DNA of 64,000 nt from Brucella tritici (lineage in GTDB: Bacteria > Pseudomonadota > Alphaproteobacteria > Rhizobiales > Rhizobiaceae): NCBI RefSeq assembly GCF_902825325.1, contig NZ_CADEAR010000014.1, forward strand, positions 1-64,000, read 5' to 3'. Positions 26,437 through 34,743 of this stretch are shown in pieces (positions within the stretch are counted from its first letter, which is position 1; each line of letters starts with the position of its first letter). A program made the position numbers and the translations under genes. The notes beneath the pieces are model-generated. The model was not told where the DNA came from. It did no database searches and worked only from the letters and a program-made list of their open reading frames with translations.

Positions 26437-27663
26437 ATGCATACGAGTATGCTTGTATACAAGAATACAAACTGGGAGGCTCTCTTGAATCTGGCTAGTA
26501 GATTTCGCGGCGTTTTTGCGGGCCGTCTTGACGCGATGATTGCAGATATTGCCGAACTTGTCGGCATTGAAGCAGGATCCTACGATGTGGAAGGTGTGAC
26601 CCGCACATCACGTTGGATCGGCGAGCGGTTGCAGACGCAGGGGTTTGAACTTCATTACGAAGAAGTTCCCGAGCGCGGTAATCGCTTGTTGGCGGTTCGA
26701 AAAGGGCAGGGCAAAGGCCGGTTGATGATCCTCGGCCATGCCGATACCGTTTGGCCGCGCGGCACGCTGGAGAGCTGGCCCTTTGAGATAAAAGGTGAAC
26801 TTGCGACAGGTCCCGGTGTTGGTGACATGCGCGGCGGACTTGTGCTGGCTATCAATGCAATTGATGTTGCTTCAAGGGCCGGACTTGCCGAATTTGAAGA
26901 GATCAAGTTTCTCGTCGTTAGCGATGAGGAACTGGGAAGTCCGCTCTCGCGCGGCTGGATCGAGGAGCATGCAAAGACTTCCGATTGGGTCCTGACTCTT
27001 GAGCCTGGTCGTCCAGGAGGCGGGTATTTTACCTCCCGCGGTGCTGTTGGTGCCTTCTTTATCGAAGCGTCCGGGCAGACTGCGCACGCGGCGGCCAACT
27101 ATCTCAAGGGCGCTTCTGCGGTTCGGCCGCTCGCAATCCTCGTGCCCCGTATCGAGGCCCTGACGGATCTCGAGAATGGTGTCATCGTGAATGTTGGCGT
27201 ATTCCAAGGTGGTGATGCAAGGCAGGTCATTCCTGGCCATGCTAAACTCCATGTCGACATGCGTGCCCGCACGCCCGAAGCGGCTGCAAAGCTGCAGAAG
27301 GAAGTTGAGCAGCTGATTTCCGAGGTCTCGACGGATCGCGTTTCGGTGGTTCTGAAAGGCGGTTGGACGCGGCCTGCATGGGCCAGGACGCCTGAAACGC
27401 AAGCGCTTTACGAGATCGTAGCCAAGGCCTCCGAGGAAATCGGCGCGCCCTGCTTTGAATTGACCAATGTTTCGGGCGGGTCTGACGCCAGCTTCTGCGG
27501 CGCGCTCGGGGTGCCCACGATCGACGGGTTGGGTCCTATCTGCAATGACATCTGTTCACGCGACGAAACAATCGTCATTGATAGTCTCGTGGGTCGAGGC
27601 GCAGTGTTCTCGACACTGATCTCCACGCTCTCCGAGAACGGGAATGTCGGGAACAAGGGATAA
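26437..27663 (+). CDS. M20-family metallohydrolase (carboxypeptidase G2-like) with altered metal site
   Basis: A 408-residue protein (from ATG 26437) of the M20/CPG2 family, which removes an amino acid from an acyl, carbamoyl or peptide group using two zinc ions. Ligands and catalytic residues visible: HADT at 101-104, GVGDMRGG with Asp130, SDEE with Glu164/165, LEPGRP with Glu189, and the lid-domain TAHAA. The last ligand, normally His in a GGGAHSxDE-type sequence, is replaced: the protein reads GPICNDICSRDE, with Cys373 at the His position. GGGAGG at 26475-26480 precedes a TTG at 26485, a likely alternative start giving 392 residues and leaving two palindromes outside the gene. Confidence 0.82.
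   Translation: MHTSMLVYKNTNWEALLNLASRFRGVFAGRLDAMIADIAELVGIEAGSYDVEGVTRTSRWIGERLQTQGFELHYEEVPERGNRLLAVRKGQGKGRLMILGHADTVWPRGTLESWPFEIKGELATGPGVGDMRGGLVLAINAIDVASRAGLAEFEEIKFLVVSDEELGSPLSRGWIEEHAKTSDWVLTLEPGRPGGGYFTSRGAVGAFFIEASGQTAHAAANYLKGASAVRPLAILVPRIEALTDLENGVIVNVGVFQGGDARQVIPGHAKLHVDMRARTPEAAAKLQKEVEQLISEVSTDRVSVVLKGGWTRPAWARTPETQALYEIVAKASEEIGAPCFELTNVSGGSDASFCGALGVPTIDGLGPICNDICSRDETIVIDSLVGRGAVFSTLISTLSENGNVGNKG
26439..26463 (+). promoter_or_regulatory. Tandem palindromes, candidate GntR operator
   Basis: Two perfect inverted repeats touch each other: GCATAC-GA-GTATGC at 26439-26452 and CTTGTATACAAG at 26452-26463. The second has the TTGTATACAA form common for FCD-type GntR regulators, and a GntR gene lies 1.3 kb downstream. 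The sites lie just before, or inside the first codons of, the M20 hydrolase gene, which suggests the true start is the TTG at 26485 that follows GGGAGG. Confidence 0.55.
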
Positions 27664-27752
27664 GACGCAAACAGGCCATATGGGGACTGGCAGCCAATAG
27701 GTGATCGCGGCATAACTAGAGCGAGTCAATGAGTATATGGAGACGAGAAATC

Positions 27753-28412
27753 ATGGATGCCAATGGAATTGACGATCTGGGCGGTCGTCGGCTGGCTGCA
27801 GTGAGCTCGGCGGATGCCGTTTATGAACTGTTGCGGTCACTCATTCTGGACGGACGGATTGAGGCAGGCCAGCGTCTGCGGGAAGTGGAGCTGGCTCAGA
27901 AGCTCGGGGTAAGTCGTACGCCGCTGCGTGAAGCCTTCACGCGTCTCATCTCCAACCGGCTTCTTGAGCGCACGTCTTCCGGCGTTGTCGTTGCGGATGT
28001 GCTGTCCGCCCTCAAGGGCATCCGCGCAATCCGGATTGCGCTTGAAGGCTACGCAACGAAGCTCGCGGTACCCCACCTGAACGAGGACGATTTCCAGATT
28101 CTTGAGGCTTCAATCGAATTGGCGCTGAACCTCCCGGAAGAGGCTCGTACCGAGCGGGTGCGCAACAACAACGTATTTCATTGGAGAATCTACAACGCTT
28201 GCGGCGTACCGGAACTCCAGAATGCGATCGAAAACTATGCCGGCTTTTTCATGAGCGAAGCCAGTCTTGCGGCCCTCAATCAGGCGCAGTCGCAGGAAGT
28301 AATCCAAGATCACGTCAAACTTCTCGAGGCGATTAAAGCGCGGGAAGCAGACAAGGCTGAGCAATTGATGAGAGCTCACCTGATCCGCGGTTTTAACCAG
28401 ACAGCGGAATAA
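27753..28412 (+). CDS. GntR family regulator (FCD domain)
   Basis: A 219-residue regulator: an N-terminal winged helix (about residues 15-80; LRSLILDGRIEAGQRLREVELAQKLGVSRTPLREAFTRL) and an all-helical FCD effector domain with metal-type ligands (Asp/His pattern around VFHWRIYNACG and the final HVKLLEAIKARE, RAHLIRGF). The ATG at 27753 has GGAGACGAG upstream; an earlier ATG at 27729 is possible. It sits in the middle of the amidase/Rid operon, so it is the likely local regulator; candidate sites are the palindromes at 26439-26463 and 23523-23532. Confidence 0.9.
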   Translation: MDANGIDDLGGRRLAAVSSADAVYELLRSLILDGRIEAGQRLREVELAQKLGVSRTPLREAFTRLISNRLLERTSSGVVVADVLSALKGIRAIRIALEGYATKLAVPHLNEDDFQILEASIELALNLPEEARTERVRNNNVFHWRIYNACGVPELQNAIENYAGFFMSEASLAALNQAQSQEVIQDHVKLLEAIKAREADKAEQLMRAHLIRGFNQTAE

Positions 28413-28619
28413 CAATGAAGGACGGTGCTTATCCCCGGATCGTATATGCTGTACTTGGTAGATTGCGGGATGGTCCGGCATTCAGGAGGCCCGCTGCATT
28501 GAGCCTGGATAAAGACTAGCACGCCTCCAATCTGCAAAATCAAACCAGAACGATTATTCAGGCGTTCGGCCTAGGCCGAACGCGCTCACCCCCCATTATT
28601 CTTTGACGGAACCGCAACC

Positions 28620-29699
28620 ATGGAACATCTGCAGAGCAGCACGTTGCAACTCAGGAATCTGACCAAGCGGTACAGCTCCTTCGAGGCCGTGAGCAACCTT
28701 GATCTGGAGGTGCCACGTGGATCGCTCTTGACGCTCCTGGGACCATCCGGCTGCGGTAAAAGTACTGTTCTCCGAATGATCGCCGGTTTTCTCAATGTGA
28801 CATCCGGTGAAATTGTCGTCGATGGCACGGACATCAGCGGGGTCGAGCCGAACTTTCGCGACATTGGCATGGTTTTCCAAAACTATGCTCTCTTCCCCCA
28901 TATGACTGTCGAATCCAACATTGCGTTCGGTCTCAAGATGCGTGGTGTTTCAAAGGAAGAGCAGACCGTGCGCGTACGCGACGTGCTTGAGATGGTCCGG
29001 TTGTCCCACCTCGCGGATCGTTATCCGAGCCAATTGTCAGGCGGTCAGCAACAGCGCGTCGCTCTTGCGCGTGCCGTCGTCATCAGGCCCAAGCTCCTGC
29101 TTCTCGATGAGCCACTTGGTGCGCTCGACCGGCATCTTCGCGAAGGATTGCAATCCGAGCTGCGTGAGCTTCAGCAGAAGCTGGGCATCACATCGATCCT
29201 GGTGACGCATGACCAGGATGAAGCTCTCTATCTTTCCGATTATATTGCTGTCATGAACCAGGGTCGTATCGAGCAGCTTGATGCTCCGATCGCACTCTAT
29301 GATAGGCCCAAGAGCGAATTCGTTGCCCGTTTTCTCGGCGTGGCCAATATCTTTGATGCGAAGATCGTCGCGGTCAACGGTAGTGGCGCAACTTTGTCGC
29401 TTGCTGGACAGCAGGTTGTTGTCAATGACGCTTGCGGTCAATTCGCGGGCGCTGATTGCAAGGTTTCGATCCGTTCTTCCCATATCGAAATTGTCGGTGT
29501 TGAAGACCCGCGAGAAGGGCTCAATGGAACCGTCAAGACCACCCACGAGCTTGGCGAGCGAGTAGTCTATCAGGTTGAGGTCAAAGGCCTCACTATTGAT
29601 GCGAACTCTCCGCGAAACAACAATCGCGCCAGATATGCCGCCGGCCAGTCAGTCAAGCTTGTGCTCGATCCGGCTCATACAATTGTGTTGAGGGCATGA
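28620..29699 (+). CDS. ABC transporter ATP-binding protein (PotA-like)
   Basis: A 359-residue importer ATPase with Walker A GPSGCGKST, Q-loop FQNYALFPHMTV, signature [16 protein letters not shown], Walker B LLLDEPLGALDRH and H-loop VTHDQDEALYLSD, followed by a TOBE-type C-terminal domain (about 245-359). Its stop overlaps the next permease by 4 bases. With the two permeases and the binding protein encoded at 23833 it should make one importer. The 207-bp gap before it has no obvious terminator. Confidence 0.92.
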   Translation: MEHLQSSTLQLRNLTKRYSSFEAVSNLDLEVPRGSLLTLLGPSGCGKSTVLRMIAGFLNVTSGEIVVDGTDISGVEPNFRDIGMVFQNYALFPHMTVESNIAFGLKMRGVSKEEQTVRVRDVLEMVRLSHLADRYPSQLSGGQQQRVALARAVVIRPKLLLLDEPLGALDRHLREGLQSELRELQQKLGITSILVTHDQDEALYLSDYIAVMNQGRIEQLDAPIALYDRPKSEFVARFLGVANIFDAKIVAVNGSGATLSLAGQQVVVNDACGQFAGADCKVSIRSSHIEIVGVEDPREGLNGTVKTTHELGERVVYQVEVKGLTIDANSPRNNNRARYAAGQSVKLVLDPAHTIVLRA

Positions 29700-30556
29700 T
29701 GGAGGCGAATAACAACCGCGCCAAATATCTGATCACCCCCGCGCTGATTATCGGCCTGCTTATCGTTGCGGCGTATAGCTATTTCGGTCTCTCAAGCTTC
29801 TTCCTGAAGGGCCCGCCGGGAACGCAGTTTGCCGGTGAGGCTACACTCAACAATTATTGGCGTGTATTGTTCATGGGGGCCAACCAGTCGATCCTCTTCA
29901 CCACGCTCTGGGCGTCTTTTGTGATGTCGGTAATTACCGTCGCAATAGCCGTGCCGATGGCCATGGTAATCGTGCGTTCCAAGCGAGAATGGGTCGGGAC
30001 ACTGATTATGCTCGCGATCGCAGTTACCTTCCTCTCCGGTGGTGTGACGCGCGCATATTCCTGGCTTGTCCTTCTTGGCAACCGGGGACTGATAAACCTG
30101 AGCCTGATCGAGCTTGGTATCGTCGCCAAGCCGATCCAGTTTCTTTACAACTGGTCAGGTGTTGGCATTGCCATTACCCATTACCTGCTGCCGTTTGCGG
30201 TCTTTACGCTCATCGGTGTCGTCCAGAACCTGAACGTTTCGGTCGAGGAAGCGGCGCGTAGTCTTGGCGCCAGCCGCACGACCACATTCTGGCGCATTAC
30301 CATGCCGATCCTCTTGCCAGGGCTCATGGTTACGCTGGTTCTTGTCTATTCAATTGCGTTGGCCTCGTTCCTTTTCCCTATGGTTCTGGGCGGCGGAAAG
30401 GTCAGGATGGTGGCAAACCAGATCTATGACCGCATGTTTACCGAATATGACGTTCCCTATGCTGCTGCAACGGCTGTCGTATTTCTCATCAGCGCGTTCG
30501 CTTCGATCTGGCTGATCAACCTCGCCGCGAAGAAAATCAAGAAGGCCGTTTCGTGA
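29696..30556 (+). CDS. ABC transporter permease (PotB-like)
   Basis: A 286-residue inner-membrane permease with six hydrophobic segments and the EAA loop EEAARSLGASRTTTFWRITMP near residue 188. It has the standard short first periplasmic loop, in contrast to the 390-residue homologue at 17406. Its start overlaps the ATPase stop by 4 bases (ATGA) and its stop overlaps the next permease, so the three proteins are translationally coupled. Confidence 0.92.
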   Translation: MMEANNNRAKYLITPALIIGLLIVAAYSYFGLSSFFLKGPPGTQFAGEATLNNYWRVLFMGANQSILFTTLWASFVMSVITVAIAVPMAMVIVRSKREWVGTLIMLAIAVTFLSGGVTRAYSWLVLLGNRGLINLSLIELGIVAKPIQFLYNWSGVGIAITHYLLPFAVFTLIGVVQNLNVSVEEAARSLGASRTTTFWRITMPILLPGLMVTLVLVYSIALASFLFPMVLGGGKVRMVANQIYDRMFTEYDVPYAAATAVVFLISAFASIWLINLAAKKIKKAVS

Positions 30557-31362
30557 TGTTTAAGCGTGATCTTGAAGCGAAATTTGGCGTCGTCGTAATC
30601 GCTCTGGCGTCAATAGCGGTCGTTTTCCTGTTGCTGCCGGTGGTTTTCGTCGTGCTTCATTCGTTCAGCCCGACGCGCTATTTCCAGTGGCCACCTTCCG
30701 GGTTCACACTCGATTGGCACAAGAATTTTTATAATTCTTCCATGTTCATGGACGCCGCGAAGAACTCGTTTACGATGGCTCTGATCGTAATGCCCTTGAG
30801 CCTGCTGATCGGAATTCCCGCGAGCTACGCACTGGTGCGCACTGACTTCAAAGGCAAAGGGCTGATCCAGCAAATCATCCTGTCACCTCTGATCATTCCG
30901 GGCGTTGTAACGGGTGTCTCGCTCCTCTCGCTCCTGTCGGCAGGTGGCGTCCGTATTGGTCTTTTTGGTCTTTGCCTTGGCATATTGGTCTTCACACTGC
31001 CCTTTGCCATTCGTGCACTTTCAGCCAATCTCCTTGGCCTTGATCCGCGGATCGAAGAGGCGGCACGCAACCTTGGTGCCGGCCCCTTCCGCACCTTCTT
31101 TGTCATTGTCCTTCCGCAATTGAAGTCGGGCATTCTGGCAGCGTCTGTGTTCATCTTCGTTGAGGCACTCGACAATTTTTCGATCGCCGTGTTCCTCACC
31201 AATGATCGGACCAAGGTACTGCCCGTCGCGGCCTATCAATACATCAAGGATTTTGACGATCCGACTGTAGCTGCCATGGCAACAGCACTGATCGTTCTCT
31301 CGGTGATTGCGGTCGCGCTGCTCGAAAAGCTCATGGGCTTCCAAAAGAGCCTGAGGCTGTAG
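30556..31362 (+). CDS. ABC transporter permease (PotC-like)
   Basis: A 268-residue permease with six hydrophobic segments and the EAA loop EEAARNLGAGPFRTFFVIVLP near residue 175. The ATG at 30556 overlaps the upstream stop by one base; GTG at 30553 is an alternative. It completes the second PotD-type importer. The Rid-family gene follows after 67 bp. Confidence 0.92.
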   Translation: MFKRDLEAKFGVVVIALASIAVVFLLLPVVFVVLHSFSPTRYFQWPPSGFTLDWHKNFYNSSMFMDAAKNSFTMALIVMPLSLLIGIPASYALVRTDFKGKGLIQQIILSPLIIPGVVTGVSLLSLLSAGGVRIGLFGLCLGILVFTLPFAIRALSANLLGLDPRIEEAARNLGAGPFRTFFVIVLPQLKSGILAASVFIFVEALDNFSIAVFLTNDRTKVLPVAAYQYIKDFDDPTVAAMATALIVLSVIAVALLEKLMGFQKSLRL

Positions 31363-31429
31363 CTGGAGGCCTTTTGGCGAGCTCTCGAAAATCAATGGTC
31401 CCAAGGGGTCAGAAAGCTGGTGAAATAAC

Positions 31430-31777
31430 ATGGCCGATGTAATCCGTATTGAACGACTGAAGCGCACCTCGATGGTCTCCATCCACAACGGCATCGCCTA
31501 TGTGGCTGGCATGTGCGGCAATCAGGGCGAAACCATTCAGGATCAGACCCGCGTTGCGCTTGAAAAGGTCGACCGTTGGCTCAAGGAAGCCGGAACCGAC
31601 CGATCCAAGATCCTGCGCGCCACGGTCTGGATTTCAGATCAGAAGCACTTCGACGCCATGAATGAAGTGTGGGAGCAGTGGGTCGACCCAGAAAATCAGC
31701 CATCCCGCGCTGCCGGTGTCGTACCGCCTGCGGCGCACGGTTACGATGTCGAGATCATCGTAACTGCGGCAATCTGA
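31430..31777 (+). CDS. Rid-family (YjgF/YER057c/UK114) protein lacking the catalytic arginine
   Basis: A 115-residue single-domain trimeric-type protein. Family features: GIAYVAGMCGNQGETIQDQTRVALEKVDRWL and ILRATVWISDQKHFDAMNEVW. In an ungapped comparison by eye with the end of E. coli RidA, the arginine that RidA uses to deaminate enamines (Arg105) is proline (Pro100) here, inside GVVPPAAHGYDVEI. It therefore belongs with the non-deaminase Rid subfamilies, whose functions are mostly unknown. It lies 14 bp before a DadA-like dehydrogenase gene that would produce imines, the usual origin of Rid substrates. Confidence 0.85.
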   Translation: MADVIRIERLKRTSMVSIHNGIAYVAGMCGNQGETIQDQTRVALEKVDRWLKEAGTDRSKILRATVWISDQKHFDAMNEVWEQWVDPENQPSRAAGVVPPAAHGYDVEIIVTAAI

Positions 31778-31791
31778 GGGAACTGCCTCCA

Positions 31792-33075
31792 ATGCAGACG
31801 AAGAAGTGCGGCAAGCTTACCGTTGCGGTGATTGGTGCCGGCGTCGTGGGCCTTTCCACAGCACGCTGGCTGCAAAAAAAGGGATTGGATGTGGTCCTCG
31901 TTGACCCGACACCGCCCTTGTCAGGCGTATCGTTCCGCAATGCCGCGTCGTTTGGCAATGCCGCGACGGTCGCGCCTTCGGGAATCTTCCCCACTGCCGC
32001 TCCCGGAATTCTCTGGAAAATCCCGGGAATGTTGTTGCGTCGCGATGGACCGCTTACGCTCTATTGGCGTGATCTTCTCGATCTTGCTCCATGGCTCGCA
32101 GCATTCCTTTCTGCGTCATTGCGCAGCCGCCAGGACGGGACCATTTCGGCGCTTGGCTCGCTGATGAAGGTGATCGAAGAGGGGCACGCTCCCCTGATGG
32201 AAGAAGTCGGTGGCATTCGTTTCGGGCGCGGCACGGGCTCGATTCACCTTTACCGCACTGAAGAGGAAGCTCAGAACGCCAAGAAATCCAACGACCGGCG
32301 GCGCGCTGAGGGTATCGAAGCGCAGTACCTTTTACAGGACGAAATAGCTGCCATGGAACCCAATCTCGCGCGGGGTTATATCGGCGGCACGATTTTCCCC
32401 GGTTGCTTTGTGGTCGACAGTCCTGAAGCCTATTGCAGGGGACTTGCCCAGGCAATCCAAAAGCACGGCGGCCGTTTCGTTACGGCGAAGGCCGAGCGGA
32501 TCGAAAGTGGCACCGATGGCGTGCGCATCCGTACTGGAGGCGAGGTCATCTCTGCTGACCGCATCGTGATTTCAGCTGGTGCCTGGTCGCGTGGTCTGTC
32601 TAATCAGCTTGGCGATCGCCTTAACATGAATACCGAGCGCGGTTATCACGTCGCATTCGAGCACCACGAGCCGCTGTTGACACATCCGGTCATGTATCCA
32701 TCCGATGGGTTTTTCCTCACCCCGCTGTCCCATCAGATCCGCGCGGCGGGGACTGTAGACCTAGGCGGTCTGGATAAGCCAGCACGTCAATCACGCCTCG
32801 ATGTCCTTGAGAATAAAGCTCGAAGAATGTTGCCCGCATTGGGTGACAGGCAGGACACCTGGATGGGCTTCCGCCCCTCCACGCCTGATAGCCTCCCCTT
32901 TATCGGGCCATCCCGCAAGGATCCCCGCATCATTTATGCATGTGGTCACGGTCACCTTGGGCTAACGCTCGGCGGTATTACCGGCAAGTTCGTGTCCGAG
33001 CTTATGACGGGCGATAAACCAAGTATCGATCTTTCACCGTTTTCTCCTGCCAGATCCATGTTGAGGCTGAACTGA
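31792..33075 (+). CDS. FAD-dependent D-amino-acid dehydrogenase-like protein (DadA family)
   Basis: A 427-residue DAO-superfamily flavoprotein. The Rossmann loop VAVIGAGVVGLSTARWLQKKG lies at residues 10-30, the FAD contact SFRNAASFGNAATVAPSG around 50, and the C-terminal GFRPSTPDSLPFIGPS with ACGHGHLGLTLGGITG is typical of DadA. It would oxidise a D-amino acid or N-substituted amine to an imine and pass electrons to the respiratory chain. The ATG at 31792 starts after the Rid stop; the frame is open earlier across the Rid gene but that is shadow. The stop overlaps the DUF1028 start by one base. Confidence 0.87.
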   Translation: MQTKKCGKLTVAVIGAGVVGLSTARWLQKKGLDVVLVDPTPPLSGVSFRNAASFGNAATVAPSGIFPTAAPGILWKIPGMLLRRDGPLTLYWRDLLDLAPWLAAFLSASLRSRQDGTISALGSLMKVIEEGHAPLMEEVGGIRFGRGTGSIHLYRTEEEAQNAKKSNDRRRAEGIEAQYLLQDEIAAMEPNLARGYIGGTIFPGCFVVDSPEAYCRGLAQAIQKHGGRFVTAKAERIESGTDGVRIRTGGEVISADRIVISAGAWSRGLSNQLGDRLNMNTERGYHVAFEHHEPLLTHPVMYPSDGFFLTPLSHQIRAAGTVDLGGLDKPARQSRLDVLENKARRMLPALGDRQDTWMGFRPSTPDSLPFIGPSRKDPRIIYACGHGHLGLTLGGITGKFVSELMTGDKPSIDLSPFSPARSMLRLN

Positions 33076-33770
33076 TGACTTTCTCTATCGCTCTTCGCTG
33101 TCCACAAACGGGACAGTTCGGTGTTGCCGGCGCGACCTCTTCGATGGCAATGGGCGCGCGTTGTCTGTTCGTCAATCATGATGCTGGTGCTGTCATCACA
33201 CAGCACCGCACCGATCCGCGTTTGGGCGTTGCGGCGCTCCATCATCTGAGGAATGGACTGTCAGCCCAGGAAACACTGGACAAGATCGCAACCGCGCCAG
33301 GTATTGAATGGCGCGAACTTGCAATCGTCGATCGCGATGGCGCGACAGCGTTACGGCAGGGCACCCATCAGGAGCCGATCTATGCAAGCGCATCTGCTTC
33401 GGGGATCGTCGCAGTCGGCAATATTCTGAGGAATGATCAGGTTCCGGCAGCAATGGTGACAGCAGCGCTTGAAACAACCGACAAATCGATGGCCGAGCGA
33501 CTGTTGGCGGCGCTCGATGCTGCGCTGGAAGCTGGAGGCGAAATTTTCCCGTTGTCCTCAGCAGCGCTCAAGATCGCTGAATATCCGGATTTTTGTTCGG
33601 TTGATCTACGCATTGATCAGGCCGCCGAGCCATTGGGAGAACTGCGTAACCTCTGGAAGGCCTATGAGCCGCAAATGGCCACCTTCGTAGAGCGTGTTCT
33701 GAATCCAGATTCAGGGGGACGGGCAACCAATTCGCTGGAAATTCTTTCATCCAAGGAGTCTAGACAATGA
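33075..33770 (+). CDS. DUF1028 family protein (Ntn-hydrolase-like)
   Basis: A 231-residue protein of the DUF1028 family, recognised by its start TFSIALRCPQTGQFGVAGAT and by GARCLFVNHDAGAVITQ. The fold is thought to be Ntn-hydrolase-like and the biochemical role is unknown; genes of this family are often found with Rid proteins and amino-acid or peptide hydrolases, which is the arrangement here. The start overlaps the DadA-like stop (TGATG) and the stop overlaps the nitrilase start by 4 bases, so its production is tightly tied to both enzymes. Confidence 0.85.
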   Translation: MTFSIALRCPQTGQFGVAGATSSMAMGARCLFVNHDAGAVITQHRTDPRLGVAALHHLRNGLSAQETLDKIATAPGIEWRELAIVDRDGATALRQGTHQEPIYASASASGIVAVGNILRNDQVPAAMVTAALETTDKSMAERLLAALDAALEAGGEIFPLSSAALKIAEYPDFCSVDLRIDQAAEPLGELRNLWKAYEPQMATFVERVLNPDSGGRATNSLEILSSKESRQ

Positions 33771-34609
33771 GAGTCACAGCGGTTCAAACGTTGATGGGGT
33801 TGTCGCCAGACGTCACGGTGCCGGCAGCGGAAACTGCGATGATAAGAGCAATGCAGGCCGAGGAACGGCCAGACTTTCTCATTCTTCCTGAATATTTCAG
33901 CTATTACGGCCCTGACCAGAGGCGCTCGGTCGAACTTGCCCAGCCCTTGCGCGAAACGCCCGCTTTCCGGATGGCGCAGGCGTTTGCCAAGCGCCACGAT
34001 GTCGCGGTGCAGGCAGGAACGATCCTTGCCAGGGTTTTCGGCGACGAGCGCGTCGAAAACGTATCGGTCGTCTTTAATCGGCAGGGCGAGGTAATCGCGG
34101 AATATCGCAAGATGCACCTGTTCGATATGGGTGATCTGGGCAGCGGCGCTTTCCGTGAATCGGACTATATCAAGCCAGGCGATGAGATTGTCACCTGGAC
34201 GTTTGAGGGTGTTACCTTCGGTACCGCCATCTGCTTCGACGTCCGGTTTCCCGAACTCTTCCGCGCTCTGCGGCTAAAGGGGGCTGAGGTCGTCACGCTT
34301 CCCGCCGCCTATACTATGGTTACCGGTGAGGCTCACTGGGAGTTATTGGCTCGCGCTCGTGCTGCGGAAACGCAATGCCATTTCATTGCCTGTGGCCTTG
34401 GCGGCAGCGTGGTTGTCGATGGCCAGGAAAAGCGCTGCTATGGCCATTCCGTCATTGTCGATGCCTGGGGGCGGGTCGTGGCGCGTGCCGGGCAGGAGGC
34501 AGACATTATCACAGCCAAATTGGATATGGAGAATCTCCACTCAATTCGCAAAAACATGCCGGTCATGAAACAGCGTCGTCTCATGAGTGATGTGATACCC
34601 GCTTTGTAG
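33767..34609 (+). CDS. Carbon-nitrogen hydrolase (nitrilase superfamily amidase)
   Basis: A 280-residue hydrolase with the complete Glu-Lys-Cys triad: Glu42 in LPEYFSYYG, Lys115 in YRKMHLFD and Cys156 in TAICFDVRFPELFR. Overall it resembles the Nit2/omega-amidase branch, which cleaves the terminal amide of 2-oxo acids such as 2-oxosuccinamate or deaminated glutathione. That reaction would follow naturally after a D-amino-acid dehydrogenase has converted an amidated amino acid to its oxo acid. It is coupled by a 4-base overlap to the DUF1028 gene. Confidence 0.88.
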   Translation: MRVTAVQTLMGLSPDVTVPAAETAMIRAMQAEERPDFLILPEYFSYYGPDQRRSVELAQPLRETPAFRMAQAFAKRHDVAVQAGTILARVFGDERVENVSVVFNRQGEVIAEYRKMHLFDMGDLGSGAFRESDYIKPGDEIVTWTFEGVTFGTAICFDVRFPELFRALRLKGAEVVTLPAAYTMVTGEAHWELLARARAAETQCHFIACGLGGSVVVDGQEKRCYGHSVIVDAWGRVVARAGQEADIITAKLDMENLHSIRKNMPVMKQRRLMSDVIPAL

Positions 34610-34743
34610 AACTCAACTCAGAAAAACAGACGGATTTAACTGCCGCGCTCCTCCCCGGTGCGGTGGCACGGGATTGGTGCGCGCTTCGTTCAGCCAATGG
34701 AAAACAGGTTTGGGCCGTGCATCGGAGAAAGGTTTGAAGAACA

